Below, piece by piece: positions 7,905 through 15,763 of a stretch of DNA of 17,775 bases (position 1 is its first letter; every line of letters starts with the position of its first letter). The translations under genes and the position numbers were made by a program. Origin of the DNA: an uncultured Bacteroidota bacterium. Its GTDB lineage: Bacteria > Bacteroidota > Bacteroidia > Flavobacteriales > Flavobacteriaceae. The notes beneath the pieces are model-generated. The model ran no database searches. It was not told the DNA's origin and saw only the letters and a program-made list of their open reading frames with translations. The stretch spans positions 1 to 17,775 of the forward strand of contig CAIJFC010000225.1 of NCBI GenBank assembly GCA_903819815.1. The letters run 5' to 3'.

Positions 7905-9176
7905 ATGACCGTAGATTTATTATTAGGATTACAGTGGGGAGATGAGGGGAAAGGAAAAATTGTAGACGTACTTACATCAAAATATGACATAATTGCCCGT
8001 TTTCAAGGCGGTCCAAATGCAGGGCATACTTTAGAATTTGACGGAATAAAACACGTTTTAAGAACCATACCTTCTGGGATTTTTCATAAAAATTCAATAA
8101 ATATAATTGGAAACGGAGTAGTAATTGACCCTGTTGTATTCCAAAAAGAAATCGAAGGATTGGCGCGTTTTAATTTAGATATTAAAAACAAATTAATCAT
8201 TTCAAGAAAAGCCCATTTAATTTTACCAACTCACCGTTTACTGGATGCTGCTTCTGAGGCATCAAAAGGGAAAGCCAAAATTGGTTCTACTTTAAAAGGT
8301 ATTGGACCAACTTATATGGATAAAACCGGCAGAAACGGAATACGTGTTGGCGATATTGAATTGGAAGATTTCAAAGAACGTTACAGAGCTTTAGCTGACA
8401 AGCACGAAGCCATGATTAAATTTTATGATGTTGCCATTCAATACAATCTTGCAGAATTGGAAGTTGAATTTTTTGAAGCTATTGAAGATTTGAAAAAATT
8501 GACTTTCATTGATAGTGAAGAATATTTACACCAAGCTCAAAAAGAAGGAAAATCGATACTTTGCGAAGGAGCTCAAGGATCATTATTAGATGTTGATTTT
8601 GGAACGTATCCATTTGTAACTTCTTCTAATACTACTGCTGCTGGCGCTTGTACTGGTTTGGGAATTGCACCTAATAAAATCAAAGAGGTTTATGGAATTT
8701 TCAAAGCCTATACCACGCGTGTTGGAAGCGGTCCGTTCCCTACGGAAGATTTTGAAGAAGATGGAGCAACTATGGCAAGAGTAGGTAACGAATTTGGTTC
8801 GGTTACAGGAAGACAAAGACGTTGTGGATGGTTGGATTTAGTAGCTTTAAAATATGCAATCCAAGTGAATGGGGTTACCCAATTAATGATGATGAAAGGG
8901 GATGTTTTATCTGGATTTACAACCTTAAAAGTGTGTACAGAATACAATTATAAAGGAAAAAATATTGCTCATTTACCCTACAATATCGAACCTGAAAATG
9001 TAACACCAATATATAAAGAATTTAAAGGGTGGAAAGCAGATTTAACAAGTATGACAACCTATGATGAGCTTCCGGTAGAATTAAAAAACTACATTGACTT
9101 TATTGAAAAAGAAGTTGAAGTGCCAATTAAAATAGTTTCTGTTGGTCCTGATCGTAAACAAACAATCACAAAATAA
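7905..9176 (+). CDS. purA: Adenylosuccinate synthetase
   Basis: A 423-residue cytoplasmic enzyme that joins IMP and aspartate using GTP to form adenylosuccinate, the first committed step from IMP to AMP. Diagnostic features are the N-terminal GLQWGDEGKGKIVD with Asp13 and NAGHTLEFDG with His41, the same numbering as the catalytic pair of E. coli PurA. Also present are GSTLKGIGPTYMDK, CEGAQGSLLDVDFGTYPFVT, TRVGSGPFPTE and TGRQRRCGWLD. Length is normal for the family. The ATG at 7905 follows an unusual A/C-rich leader of about 55 nt and is not preceded by a Shine-Dalgarno site. The gene ends at a strong hairpin terminator (9183-9215). E. coli PurA is inhibited by ppGpp, so its nearness to the (p)ppGpp enzyme gene is noteworthy; that this enzyme responds likewise is inference. 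Confidence 0.98.
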   Translation: MTVDLLLGLQWGDEGKGKIVDVLTSKYDIIARFQGGPNAGHTLEFDGIKHVLRTIPSGIFHKNSINIIGNGVVIDPVVFQKEIEGLARFNLDIKNKLIISRKAHLILPTHRLLDAASEASKGKAKIGSTLKGIGPTYMDKTGRNGIRVGDIELEDFKERYRALADKHEAMIKFYDVAIQYNLAELEVEFFEAIEDLKKLTFIDSEEYLHQAQKEGKSILCEGAQGSLLDVDFGTYPFVTSSNTTAAGACTGLGIAPNKIKEVYGIFKAYTTRVGSGPFPTEDFEEDGATMARVGNEFGSVTGRQRRCGWLDLVALKYAIQVNGVTQLMMMKGDVLSGFTTLKVCTEYNYKGKNIAHLPYNIEPENVTPIYKEFKGWKADLTSMTTYDELPVELKNYIDFIEKEVEVPIKIVSVGPDRKQTITK

Positions 9177-9182
9177 TAAAAG

Positions 9183-9215
9183 AAACGCTTTGAGAAATCA
9201 AGGCGTTTTATCTTT
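9183..9215 (+). terminator. Rho-independent terminator of purA
   Basis: An 11-bp stem is formed by AAACGCTTTGA (9183-9193) and TCAAGGCGTTT (9198-9208) with one G-U pair and a GAAA tetraloop (9194-9197), followed by a T-rich tail (TATCTTT, 9209-9215). It begins 7 bp after the purA stop. The tail coincides with the probable nhaA -7 box. Confidence 0.85.
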
Positions 9216-9216
9216 A
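9189..9216 (+). promoter_or_regulatory. Putative nhaA promoter overlapping the purA terminator
   Basis: TATCTTTA (9209-9216) matches seven of eight positions of an extended TAnnTTTG box. TTTG at 9189-9192, in the left arm of the terminator stem, is a possible -33 element with a 16-bp spacer, slightly short of the usual range. The predicted start near 9221 gives a leader of under 10 nt before the ATG at 9230. Confidence 0.45.
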
Positions 9217-9229
9217 CAGTAAAATTAAT

Positions 9230-10366
9230 ATGAAAGAAACCAATTTATTTAAAGCCTTTTTTGAAAGTGAAAAAGCGGGTGGAATCATCTTGATCTTTGC
9301 TACTCTATTTTCATTGCTTTTAGCAAATTCTATCTTCCAAATAGAATACCTTCAACTATGGAATTACGAAATTGGAAATCACAGTTTGGTAGAATGGATT
9401 AACGATGGTTTAATGACCATTTTTTTTCTCTTAATTGGATTAGAATTGGAGCGAGAAGTTTATGTCGGGGAACTTTCTTCGCTAAAAAAAGCTTCCTTAC
9501 CAATAATAGGAGCTCTTGGTGGAATGGTAGTTCCAGCACTTATATATTTGTATTTTAATTTTGGAACTTCAACGCAATCTGGGGCTGGAATCCCAATGGC
9601 AACCGACATTGCATTTGCTATTGGAATCTTATCACTTTTGGGAAATCGAGTGCCAACCTCATTAAAAATATTCCTAACCGCCTTAGCGGTTATCGATGAT
9701 TTAGGAGCAATAATTGTGATTGCGATATTTTATACTACAAGTATTTCCTTATTGAATTTAGGAATTGCTTTAGGAATTTTAGGCTTTTTATTTATTCTAA
9801 ACCGACTAAAAGTAAACTACCTAATTCCCTTTTTAATCGGTGGTATTTTGATGTGGTATTTTATGCTAAATTCTGGAGTTCACGCAACAATTACAGGCGT
9901 TTTATTAGCATTTGTAATTCCTTTTGGTGATGGAAAAAAAGAGAATATTTCGTATAAATTACAGCATTTTCTGCATAAACCTGTCGCTTTTATAATCTTA
10001 CCTTTATTTGCTTTAGCAAACACTTGTATTGTTTTAAATTCCAATTGGTACGAAGGTTTAAGTCATTCTAATAGCATCGGAATTATACTTGGATTAATAA
10101 TCGGGAAGCCTTTAGGAATTTGGCTGTTTTCCTATTTAGGCGTACTTATAGGAATAGGAATTTTGCCAAAAGGTTTGCAATGGAAAAACATTTTCGGGGC
10201 AGGAATATTAGGCGGAATTGGATTTACAATGTCCATTTTTATTAGTCTATTGGCCTTCAATAATGATGAAGATAGTATTAACTCAAAAATTGCAATTTTA
10301 ATCGCTTCAACAATAGCAGCAATTGTAGGATTTATCTATTTAAAATTCAATCTAAAAAGAGATTAA
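9230..10366 (+). CDS. nhaA: Na+/H+ antiporter NhaA
   Basis: A 378-residue inner-membrane transporter that exports Na+ (or Li+) in exchange for H+, close in length to E. coli NhaA (388). Family landmarks in order: WINDGLMTIFFLLIGLELERE at about 56-76; ATDIAFAIGILSLLG at 124-138 with Asp126; LTALAVIDDLGAI at 149-161 with the ion-binding pair Asp156-Asp157 (equivalent to Asp163-Asp164 of E. coli); GVHATITGV at 216-224; IGKPLGI at 291-297 with Lys293 (equivalent to Lys300); and GGIGFTMSIFIS at 328-339. About a dozen hydrophobic segments are visible. All key charged residues are intact, so it should be active. It follows purA after a terminator and has its own probable promoter. Regulation by Na+ or pH cannot be read from the sequence. 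Confidence 0.97.
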   Translation: MKETNLFKAFFESEKAGGIILIFATLFSLLLANSIFQIEYLQLWNYEIGNHSLVEWINDGLMTIFFLLIGLELEREVYVGELSSLKKASLPIIGALGGMVVPALIYLYFNFGTSTQSGAGIPMATDIAFAIGILSLLGNRVPTSLKIFLTALAVIDDLGAIIVIAIFYTTSISLLNLGIALGILGFLFILNRLKVNYLIPFLIGGILMWYFMLNSGVHATITGVLLAFVIPFGDGKKENISYKLQHFLHKPVAFIILPLFALANTCIVLNSNWYEGLSHSNSIGIILGLIIGKPLGIWLFSYLGVLIGIGILPKGLQWKNIFGAGILGGIGFTMSIFISLLAFNNDEDSINSKIAILIASTIAAIVGFIYLKFNLKRD

Positions 10367-10435
10367 TAGAATTCATCGATAGCAATTAATAAATATATCT
10401 TAATTTGCAGTAGCATTACTTCCTTTTTCTTAAAT

Positions 10436-12079
10436 TTGGCAAAAATTAATCCTTTGAAGAAGCACCTATTTTTTATCAATATTTGTATCATTCTATTCTG
10501 TTTCAATACGGTATTGGCACAAACACAAAAGAAAATCATCATTGAACATTCAGATTTTGCTGACATCAATCAACTACAAATACCCGATGCTGCATTACTG
10601 ACTGGAAATGTTCGTGTGAACCATGACGGGGCGATATTAACCTGCAATAAAGCCTATTGGTTCCAAAAAGAAAACTACATAAAAGCCTTTGGAAATGTAC
10701 AAATTATTCAAGGTGACACGCTCACAATGACGAGTAAATATGCTGAATACAATGGTAATATAAAACAAGCGTATGCCACAGGCGATGTAGTTTTGAGATC
10801 ACCAGATATGTCATTGGTAACTGATACTTTAAACTTTAACAGAAACAGTCAAGAAGCCTATTATACAACTGGAGGAGTGATTAACAACAAAGGAAATACA
10901 CTAAAAAGTAAGTCTGGAAAGTATTATGTTGCACAAAAAAAATACCAATTTTTAACCGCTGTTGTTATAAAAACTCCTGAAAATACTATCAAATCGAATC
11001 ACTTGGATTATTATACAAATTCTGGGCATTCGTATTTGTTAGGGCCTTCAACAATTATCGGAAAAGACAACAAAATTTATACAGAAAATGGCTTTTACGA
11101 CACCAAAAAAGACATTGCCCGATTGCAACGAAATTCCAAGATAGAATACAACAATCGTTTGATAGAAGGCGATAGCTTATTCTATAATAAGAAACGAGGA
11201 TTTGCATCCGCTACCAATAATGTGAAAATCACCGACACTATAAATAAAATTATTGTAAAGGGACATTATGCCGAGATTTACAAGTTTAAAGACTCGGTTT
11301 ATGTTACCAAAAGAGCCTTAGCAATTAGCTTAATTGAAAAAGATTCTGTTTATATTCATGCTCAAAAATTAATGATTACAGGTAAAGAAAACAATAGAAT
11401 TATTAGAGGTTTCAAAGACGCCAAATTCTACAAATTGAATTTAAGCGGTAAGTGCGATTCCATACATTCCGATCAGAAAAAAGAATTGACTAAACTTATT
11501 GGAAAACCAATTCTTTGGAATTTTGAAAACCAAATGACTGGCGATATAATGCATCTCATTGGTAATAATAAAACGCAACAATTGGATTCTCTCAAAGTTC
11601 TTAATAACGCTTTTATCGTCTCAAAAGACACTATTGGAATAGGATTTAATCAGGTGAAAGGCCAAAATCTATATGGTAAATTCAAAGACAAAACCCTTGA
11701 TAACGTTGATATAATTAAGAATACAGAAGTGATTTATTACATGCGAAATGACAAACAAGAACTCATTGGAATCAATAAAAGTGTTTGTAGCAAAATAAAT
11801 TTAACATTAGACAAAAACAAAATAGATGCTTTAACACTTTTTGACAAACCTGATAGCGATATTTATCCCGAAAAAGATTTGCCTGAAAACGCGAGAAAAT
11901 TGCGAGGTTTTATATGGCGCGGCGACGAACGAATAAAATCAATTGACGATTTATTTACCAAAGAAGAAAACGAAATGAACGACAAAATCATCAAGGAAAG
12001 TAATGCCAAAAAAGCCAAAGCAGATGTTCCAATGAAAGTCCGAAAAGAGACATTGGAATACAAAGAAACAAAAAAGTAA
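10436..12079 (+). CDS. OstA-like (LptA/LptD N-terminal family) envelope protein
   Basis: A 547-residue exported protein with a signal peptide (hydrophobic LFFINICIILFCFNTVLA, probable cleavage after Ala28). The body is built of short repeating beta-strand units typical of the OstA/LptA fold, such as LLTGNVRVNHDGAILTCNKAYW, AFGNVQIIQGDTLTMTSKYAEY and ATGDVVLRSPDMSLVTDTLNF. This fold forms the slide that carries lipopolysaccharide across the periplasm, so a role in LPS transport to the outer membrane is likely. It is much longer than E. coli LptA and ends in a charged Lys/Glu-rich tail, a size class seen in Bacteroidota. The start is a TTG at 10436; the next Met is near residue 97, so any later start would lose the signal peptide. 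The downstream aminotransferase starts 2 bp after its stop. Confidence 0.88.
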   Translation: MAKINPLKKHLFFINICIILFCFNTVLAQTQKKIIIEHSDFADINQLQIPDAALLTGNVRVNHDGAILTCNKAYWFQKENYIKAFGNVQIIQGDTLTMTSKYAEYNGNIKQAYATGDVVLRSPDMSLVTDTLNFNRNSQEAYYTTGGVINNKGNTLKSKSGKYYVAQKKYQFLTAVVIKTPENTIKSNHLDYYTNSGHSYLLGPSTIIGKDNKIYTENGFYDTKKDIARLQRNSKIEYNNRLIEGDSLFYNKKRGFASATNNVKITDTINKIIVKGHYAEIYKFKDSVYVTKRALAISLIEKDSVYIHAQKLMITGKENNRIIRGFKDAKFYKLNLSGKCDSIHSDQKKELTKLIGKPILWNFENQMTGDIMHLIGNNKTQQLDSLKVLNNAFIVSKDTIGIGFNQVKGQNLYGKFKDKTLDNVDIIKNTEVIYYMRNDKQELIGINKSVCSKINLTLDKNKIDALTLFDKPDSDIYPEKDLPENARKLRGFIWRGDERIKSIDDLFTKEENEMNDKIIKESNAKKAKADVPMKVRKETLEYKETKK

Positions 12080-12081
12080 AA

Positions 12082-13269
12082 TTGAACAACGATTTCCTAA
12101 AATACCAAGCCCAAACGACACCCTACCCACTCGGGATGGAAGTTTCGCATGCCATTGGGTCTTACATTTACGATACCAACAGCAAAAAATACCTGGATTT
12201 TGTGGCTGGCGTTTCCGCTTGCACCCTTGGACATCAACATCCGCGGGTGAACAATGCTATTAAAAATCAATTGGATAAATATTCACACGTAATGGTTTAC
12301 GGAGAATATTCCCAAAGTCCAGCCGTAGAATATTGCAAACTTTTAGCCGATCACCTTCCCTTTCCATTAAAAAAAACCTATTTGGTTAATTCAGGAACAG
12401 AAGCCACCGAAGGCGCATTAAAATTAGCCCGACGCATCACTGGCAGGAGCCAATTAATTTCATGTCACAACGCCTATCACGGAAATACAATGGGCTCGAT
12501 GAGTGTTATGGGATTTGAAGAACGCAAACAAGTTTTTCGACCACTAGTTCCCGATGTCGATTTTATCACCTTCAATAACGAAGACGATTTACAGAAAATT
12601 ACTACAAAAACAGCTGGAATTATCCTTGAAACCATTCAAGGCGGAGCTGGATTTATTCAACCTTACGACGGATTTCTCAAAAAAGTACGCGCCCGATGCA
12701 CCGAAGTTGGCGCCATAATGATTCTCGACGAAATACAACCTGGCTTTGGAAGAACAGGAAAATTATTCGGTTTTCAAAACTACGATGTCGTTCCCGATAT
12801 CATAATTATGGGCAAAGGAATGGGCGGCGGGATGCCCGTTGGCGGTTTCACGGCATCTCAAAAACATATGGATTTATTGAGCGATAACCCAAAATTAGGG
12901 CACATCACCACCTTTGGCGGCCATCCTGTTATCGCCGCAGCGTGTTTGGCAACATTGCAAGAATTAACCGAAACCTCAATAATGACAGACGCTTTAGCCA
13001 AAGAAAAACTTTTCCGCACGCTTTTGGTTCACCCTTTGATTAAAGAAGTTCGAGGCGAAGGATTAATGTTGGCGGCAATGACCGAAAATGCTGAAATTAC
13101 CAATAAAGTAATCTTCAAATGTCAGGATAAAGGGCTCATTTTATTCTGGTTATTATTCGAAGGTTGCGCCATCAGAATCACCCCACCGCTAACTATTTCT
13201 ATCGAAGAAATTGAGGAAGGATGTAAGATAATTCTCGAAGCAATGGATGAAATTTTAAACGAAAATTAG
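12082..13269 (+). CDS. Class III PLP-dependent aminotransferase (acetylornithine/aspartate aminotransferase-like)
   Basis: A 395-residue class III aminotransferase. Seen motifs: VNSGTEATEGALKLAR at 102-117 (PLP phosphate binding), the aromatic segment NAYHGNTMGSMS at 130-141, ILDEIQPGFGRTG at 214-226 with Asp216 contacting the PLP ring nitrogen, IIMGKGMGGGMPVGG at 241-255 with Lys245 as Schiff-base lysine, and TTFGGHPVIAAA at 276-287. The family includes acetylornithine, ornithine and 4-aminobutyrate transaminases; the substrate cannot be fixed here, and the absence of other arg genes argues against assuming argD. The TTG at 12082 is preferred as start because DFLKYQAQTTPYPLG is typical of flavobacterial members and the first ATG would remove it. 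It lies 2 bp after the OstA-like gene, so the two are co-transcribed. Its G+C is visibly higher than that of its neighbours. Confidence 0.93.
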   Translation: MNNDFLKYQAQTTPYPLGMEVSHAIGSYIYDTNSKKYLDFVAGVSACTLGHQHPRVNNAIKNQLDKYSHVMVYGEYSQSPAVEYCKLLADHLPFPLKKTYLVNSGTEATEGALKLARRITGRSQLISCHNAYHGNTMGSMSVMGFEERKQVFRPLVPDVDFITFNNEDDLQKITTKTAGIILETIQGGAGFIQPYDGFLKKVRARCTEVGAIMILDEIQPGFGRTGKLFGFQNYDVVPDIIIMGKGMGGGMPVGGFTASQKHMDLLSDNPKLGHITTFGGHPVIAAACLATLQELTETSIMTDALAKEKLFRTLLVHPLIKEVRGEGLMLAAMTENAEITNKVIFKCQDKGLILFWLLFEGCAIRITPPLTISIEEIEEGCKIILEAMDEILNEN

Positions 13270-13277
13270 TTTTTTTT

Positions 13278-13361
13278 GAAGCTATTCCTGCTATCATTCC
13301 TATCCTTAGTATTGCTTCATTCTGAGCAATACTAAGGGATTTTCCCTTCTATCAGGGCTAA
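13278..13361. repeat. Palindromic intergenic repeat element (REP/MITE-like)
   Basis: Between the aminotransferase and the TPR gene lies an 84-bp structured block. Its core is a perfect 13-bp hairpin, CCTTAGTATTGCT (13304-13316) with AGCAATACTAAGG (13325-13337) and an 8-nt loop. A second hairpin, AAGGGA (13334-13339) with TCCCTT (13343-13348), shares bases with the first. The ends can also pair in part: AGC and CCTG at 13280-13290 with CAGG and GCT at 13353-13359. From memory, the end sequences GAAGCTATTCC and CTATCAGGGCTA resemble a dispersed intergenic repeat common in Flavobacterium. It may also act as a terminator for the upstream operon, though no U-tract follows. Confidence 0.6.
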
Positions 13362-13431
13362 AAAATTAAGTTAACCCAGACCGTTTTTTGTTAATTAAAT
13401 TGTTCACAAAAAAAAGACCAGAATTCCAACA

Positions 13432-13448
13432 ATAGAATTATATTCTAT
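13432..13448. promoter_or_regulatory. Palindrome upstream of the TPR gene (candidate operator)
   Basis: ATAGAAT and ATTCTAT form perfect 7-bp arms around a TAT centre, 34 bp before the ATG at 13482. A weak -7-like box, TACATTTA (13448-13455), begins at its last base, so a bound protein could affect initiation. In a sequence this AT-rich the palindrome may be chance. Confidence 0.3.
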
Positions 13449-13481
13449 ACATTTATAATAGGATAAATTAAACAAAATAGT

Positions 13482-14876
13482 ATGCATATAAGCGACGAAG
13501 AAGACGAGTACAAATTATCCTTATCAAAGTTTGAGTCAATGTTGAAAACCAACAAAGTACTCTTTTTTGATTCCGAAGAATTTGAAGAAATTATCCTTCA
13601 CTACCTTGACATGGGCAAGCCAGCATTGGCAAAAAAAGCCTTAAAATTAGCCCTAGAACAACACCCTAGATCTACAGGGTTAAAATTGGTTCAAGTAGAA
13701 ATGCTAGTTTTTGAGGACAAATTAGATCAAGCCGAAAAATTGCTAAATGAGTTGTACGCAATAGAACCAACCAACGAAGAAATTTATATACAAAAAGCCA
13801 ATATTTATTCGAAAAGAGACAATCACGAAAAAGCAGTTGAATTACTAAAAATCGCCCTGAAATATACCGACGATTTTGCTGATGTATATAATTTAATTGG
13901 AATGGAATACCTTTTCATGGACGAATTAGGATTGGCTAAAGAAAATTTTATTAAGTGTTTAGAAGAAGATACCGAAGACCAAGCCGCTTTATATAATGTA
14001 GTTTATTGCTTTGAATTTTTAGATAAAAACGAAGAGGCTATAGAATATCTCACCAAATACATCGACAAAAATCCTTACAGTGAAATTGCATGGCATCAGA
14101 TAGGTAGGTTAAATTACGGTTTGAAAAAATACGAAGCAGCACTTACCGCTTTTGAATATGCTACTTTAATTGACGATGAATTTTTGGGAGCCTACATGGA
14201 AAAAGCAAAGGCTTACGAAAGACTGAAAATGTATGAAGAGGCGATCGAAAGTTACACCAGAACAATAGAATTAGACGAAGCTACTTCTTATGCATTACTT
14301 AGAATGGGTAAATGTTATGAGAAATTAGGAAAAAAGGCACTTGCTATAAAATACTTCAATAAAACAGTTCATGAAGATCCTTTATTAGACAAAGGCTGGA
14401 TTGCCATTACTGATTTTTATGTGCGTCAAAAGAAATTTGAAAAAGCACTTTATTTTGTAAATAAAGCCTTAAATATCGACAACCAAAATCGTTTTTATTG
14501 GAAACGTTTCGCAGCCATAAATAAGGAACTGAATTTATTTGAAGAGGCAGAATTTGGCTACAGAAAAGCAGTTGAATTTGGTGATTACCAAATAGATACT
14601 TGGTTGTTTTGGGTTGATATTCTTCAATACTTAGGAGAATTTGAAAGCGCAATTCATACTTTATTGCAAGCGTCTGAATATTTCCCAGAAGAATACGAAG
14701 TGGAATACCGATTGGCGGGATTGTACTTTATGATTCACGATGACAAAAAAGCAAAATTTCATTTAAGCAACGGACTTCGTTTGAACTTTAGTAAAAAAAC
14801 TATTCTTGAAGAATCATTTCCTGTAGTTTGGGCACGCAAAATGGTGCAAAACGTAATCAATAAAGTGTCAAAATAA
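13482..14876 (+). CDS. Tetratricopeptide-repeat protein
   Basis: A 464-residue protein made almost entirely of TPR-type helix pairs, with an acidic start (MHISDEEDEY) and no signal peptide or membrane segment, so probably cytoplasmic. Repeat-like units include PALAKKALKLALEQHP (about 46-61), DQAEKLLNELYAIEPTNEEIY, EKAVELLKIALKYTDDFADVY, EEAIEYLTKYIDKNPYSEIAW, EAALTAFEYATLIDDEFLGAY, EEAIESYTRTIELDEATSYAL and KALYFVNKALNIDNQNRFYW. TPR arrays hold partner proteins; no enzymatic domain is present and no partner can be named. The ATG at 13482 is the only sensible start. The aroE gene begins 7 bp after its stop, so the two should share a transcript. The 212-bp region upstream contains the repeat element and a small palindrome. 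Confidence 0.92.
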   Translation: MHISDEEDEYKLSLSKFESMLKTNKVLFFDSEEFEEIILHYLDMGKPALAKKALKLALEQHPRSTGLKLVQVEMLVFEDKLDQAEKLLNELYAIEPTNEEIYIQKANIYSKRDNHEKAVELLKIALKYTDDFADVYNLIGMEYLFMDELGLAKENFIKCLEEDTEDQAALYNVVYCFEFLDKNEEAIEYLTKYIDKNPYSEIAWHQIGRLNYGLKKYEAALTAFEYATLIDDEFLGAYMEKAKAYERLKMYEEAIESYTRTIELDEATSYALLRMGKCYEKLGKKALAIKYFNKTVHEDPLLDKGWIAITDFYVRQKKFEKALYFVNKALNIDNQNRFYWKRFAAINKELNLFEEAEFGYRKAVEFGDYQIDTWLFWVDILQYLGEFESAIHTLLQASEYFPEEYEVEYRLAGLYFMIHDDKKAKFHLSNGLRLNFSKKTILEESFPVVWARKMVQNVINKVSK

Positions 14877-14883
14877 AATCTAA

Positions 14884-15624
14884 ATGGCAAAGCACCAATT
14901 TGGTTTAGTTGGAAAAAATATCAGTTACTCTTTTTCTAAAGCACATTTTACAAAAAAATTTGAAGAGTTAAATTTGTTGGATTATTCCTATGAAAATTTA
15001 GATTTTCAAGACATTTCTGAATTGCCAAATTTTCTAAAAAATAATCCAAATTTAAAAGGCTTAAACGTAACTATTCCTTATAAAGAAACCATTATTCCTT
15101 ACTTATATAAATTGTCTAAAAAAGCATCAGAAATTGGGGCTGTGAACACAATTCGTTTTACTAAAAAAGGAAAATTAAAAGGCTACAATACCGATTATTA
15201 TGGTTTTCAAAAAGCACTCGAACCACTATTAAAACCCCATCACAAAAAGGCATTGCTATTAGGTACTGGTGGCGCTTCAAAAGCGGTTGCGTATGCTTTA
15301 AATCAAATGGGAATTGCTACAACTTATGTTTCCCGAACTTCGTCAGGAAACGTCATTAGCTACAGCCAAATAAACGCTGAAACATTTAAAGAATACCAAA
15401 TAATCATCAATTGCACACCATTAGGAACTTCGCCTAATACAAATGAATGTCCTGAAATTCCATATCAATATTTCACTTCCAATCACATTGCATTTGATTT
15501 AATCTACAATCCGGCTGAAACCTTATTTCTTCAAAAGGCAAAAGAACAAAGCTCCATAATCAAAAACGGTCTAGAAATGTTAGTATTTCAGGCAGAAAAA
15601 TCTTGGGATATATGGGGTAAATAA
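14884..15624 (+). CDS. aroE: Shikimate dehydrogenase
   Basis: A 246-residue cytoplasmic enzyme that reduces 3-dehydroshikimate to shikimate with NADPH, the fourth step of the aromatic amino acid (chorismate) pathway. The N-terminal substrate domain has the shikimate-binding serines in KNISYSFSKAHF (11-22), GLNVTIPYKETI at 59-70 with catalytic Lys67, IGAVNTIRF at 84-92 and GYNTDYYGF at 100-108 with the paired Asp104. The Rossmann domain has LLGTGGASKAVAYAL at 125-139 and VSRTSSG at 149-155, where Arg151 fits NADP specificity, then IINCTPLGTSP and NGLEMLVFQAEKSWDIW at the C-terminus. It is a little shorter than E. coli AroE (272) but nothing essential is missing. It follows the TPR gene by 7 bp; no other aro gene is present in the window. 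Confidence 0.96.
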   Translation: MAKHQFGLVGKNISYSFSKAHFTKKFEELNLLDYSYENLDFQDISELPNFLKNNPNLKGLNVTIPYKETIIPYLYKLSKKASEIGAVNTIRFTKKGKLKGYNTDYYGFQKALEPLLKPHHKKALLLGTGGASKAVAYALNQMGIATTYVSRTSSGNVISYSQINAETFKEYQIIINCTPLGTSPNTNECPEIPYQYFTSNHIAFDLIYNPAETLFLQKAKEQSSIIKNGLEMLVFQAEKSWDIWGK

Positions 15625-15695
15625 TTCCAAAAATAAAAAAAATTCAAAATTATCTACCTATTTAAAATAATTAACAATTTAAATGTCAAAAAATC

Positions 15696-15727
15696 TTTGA
15701 ATTTTGATTGCTCTTTTGCTATCTTTC
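15696..15727 (+). promoter_or_regulatory. Putative promoter of the DUF349 gene
   Basis: A -33 TTTG (15696-15699) and a -7 box TATCTTTC (15720-15727, one mismatch to TAnnTTTG) are separated by 20 bp, within the 17-23 bp range described for Flavobacterium. The predicted start near 15732 gives a leader of about 30 nt before the ATG at 15764. Confidence 0.55.
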
Positions 15728-15763
15728 GTGCTTTAAATAATATGAACCTTAAACATTTTAAAA

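Noticed and set aside
12082..13269. Naming the class III aminotransferase argD
   Set aside because: Motifs are shared by several class III transaminases and there is no arginine-pathway context.
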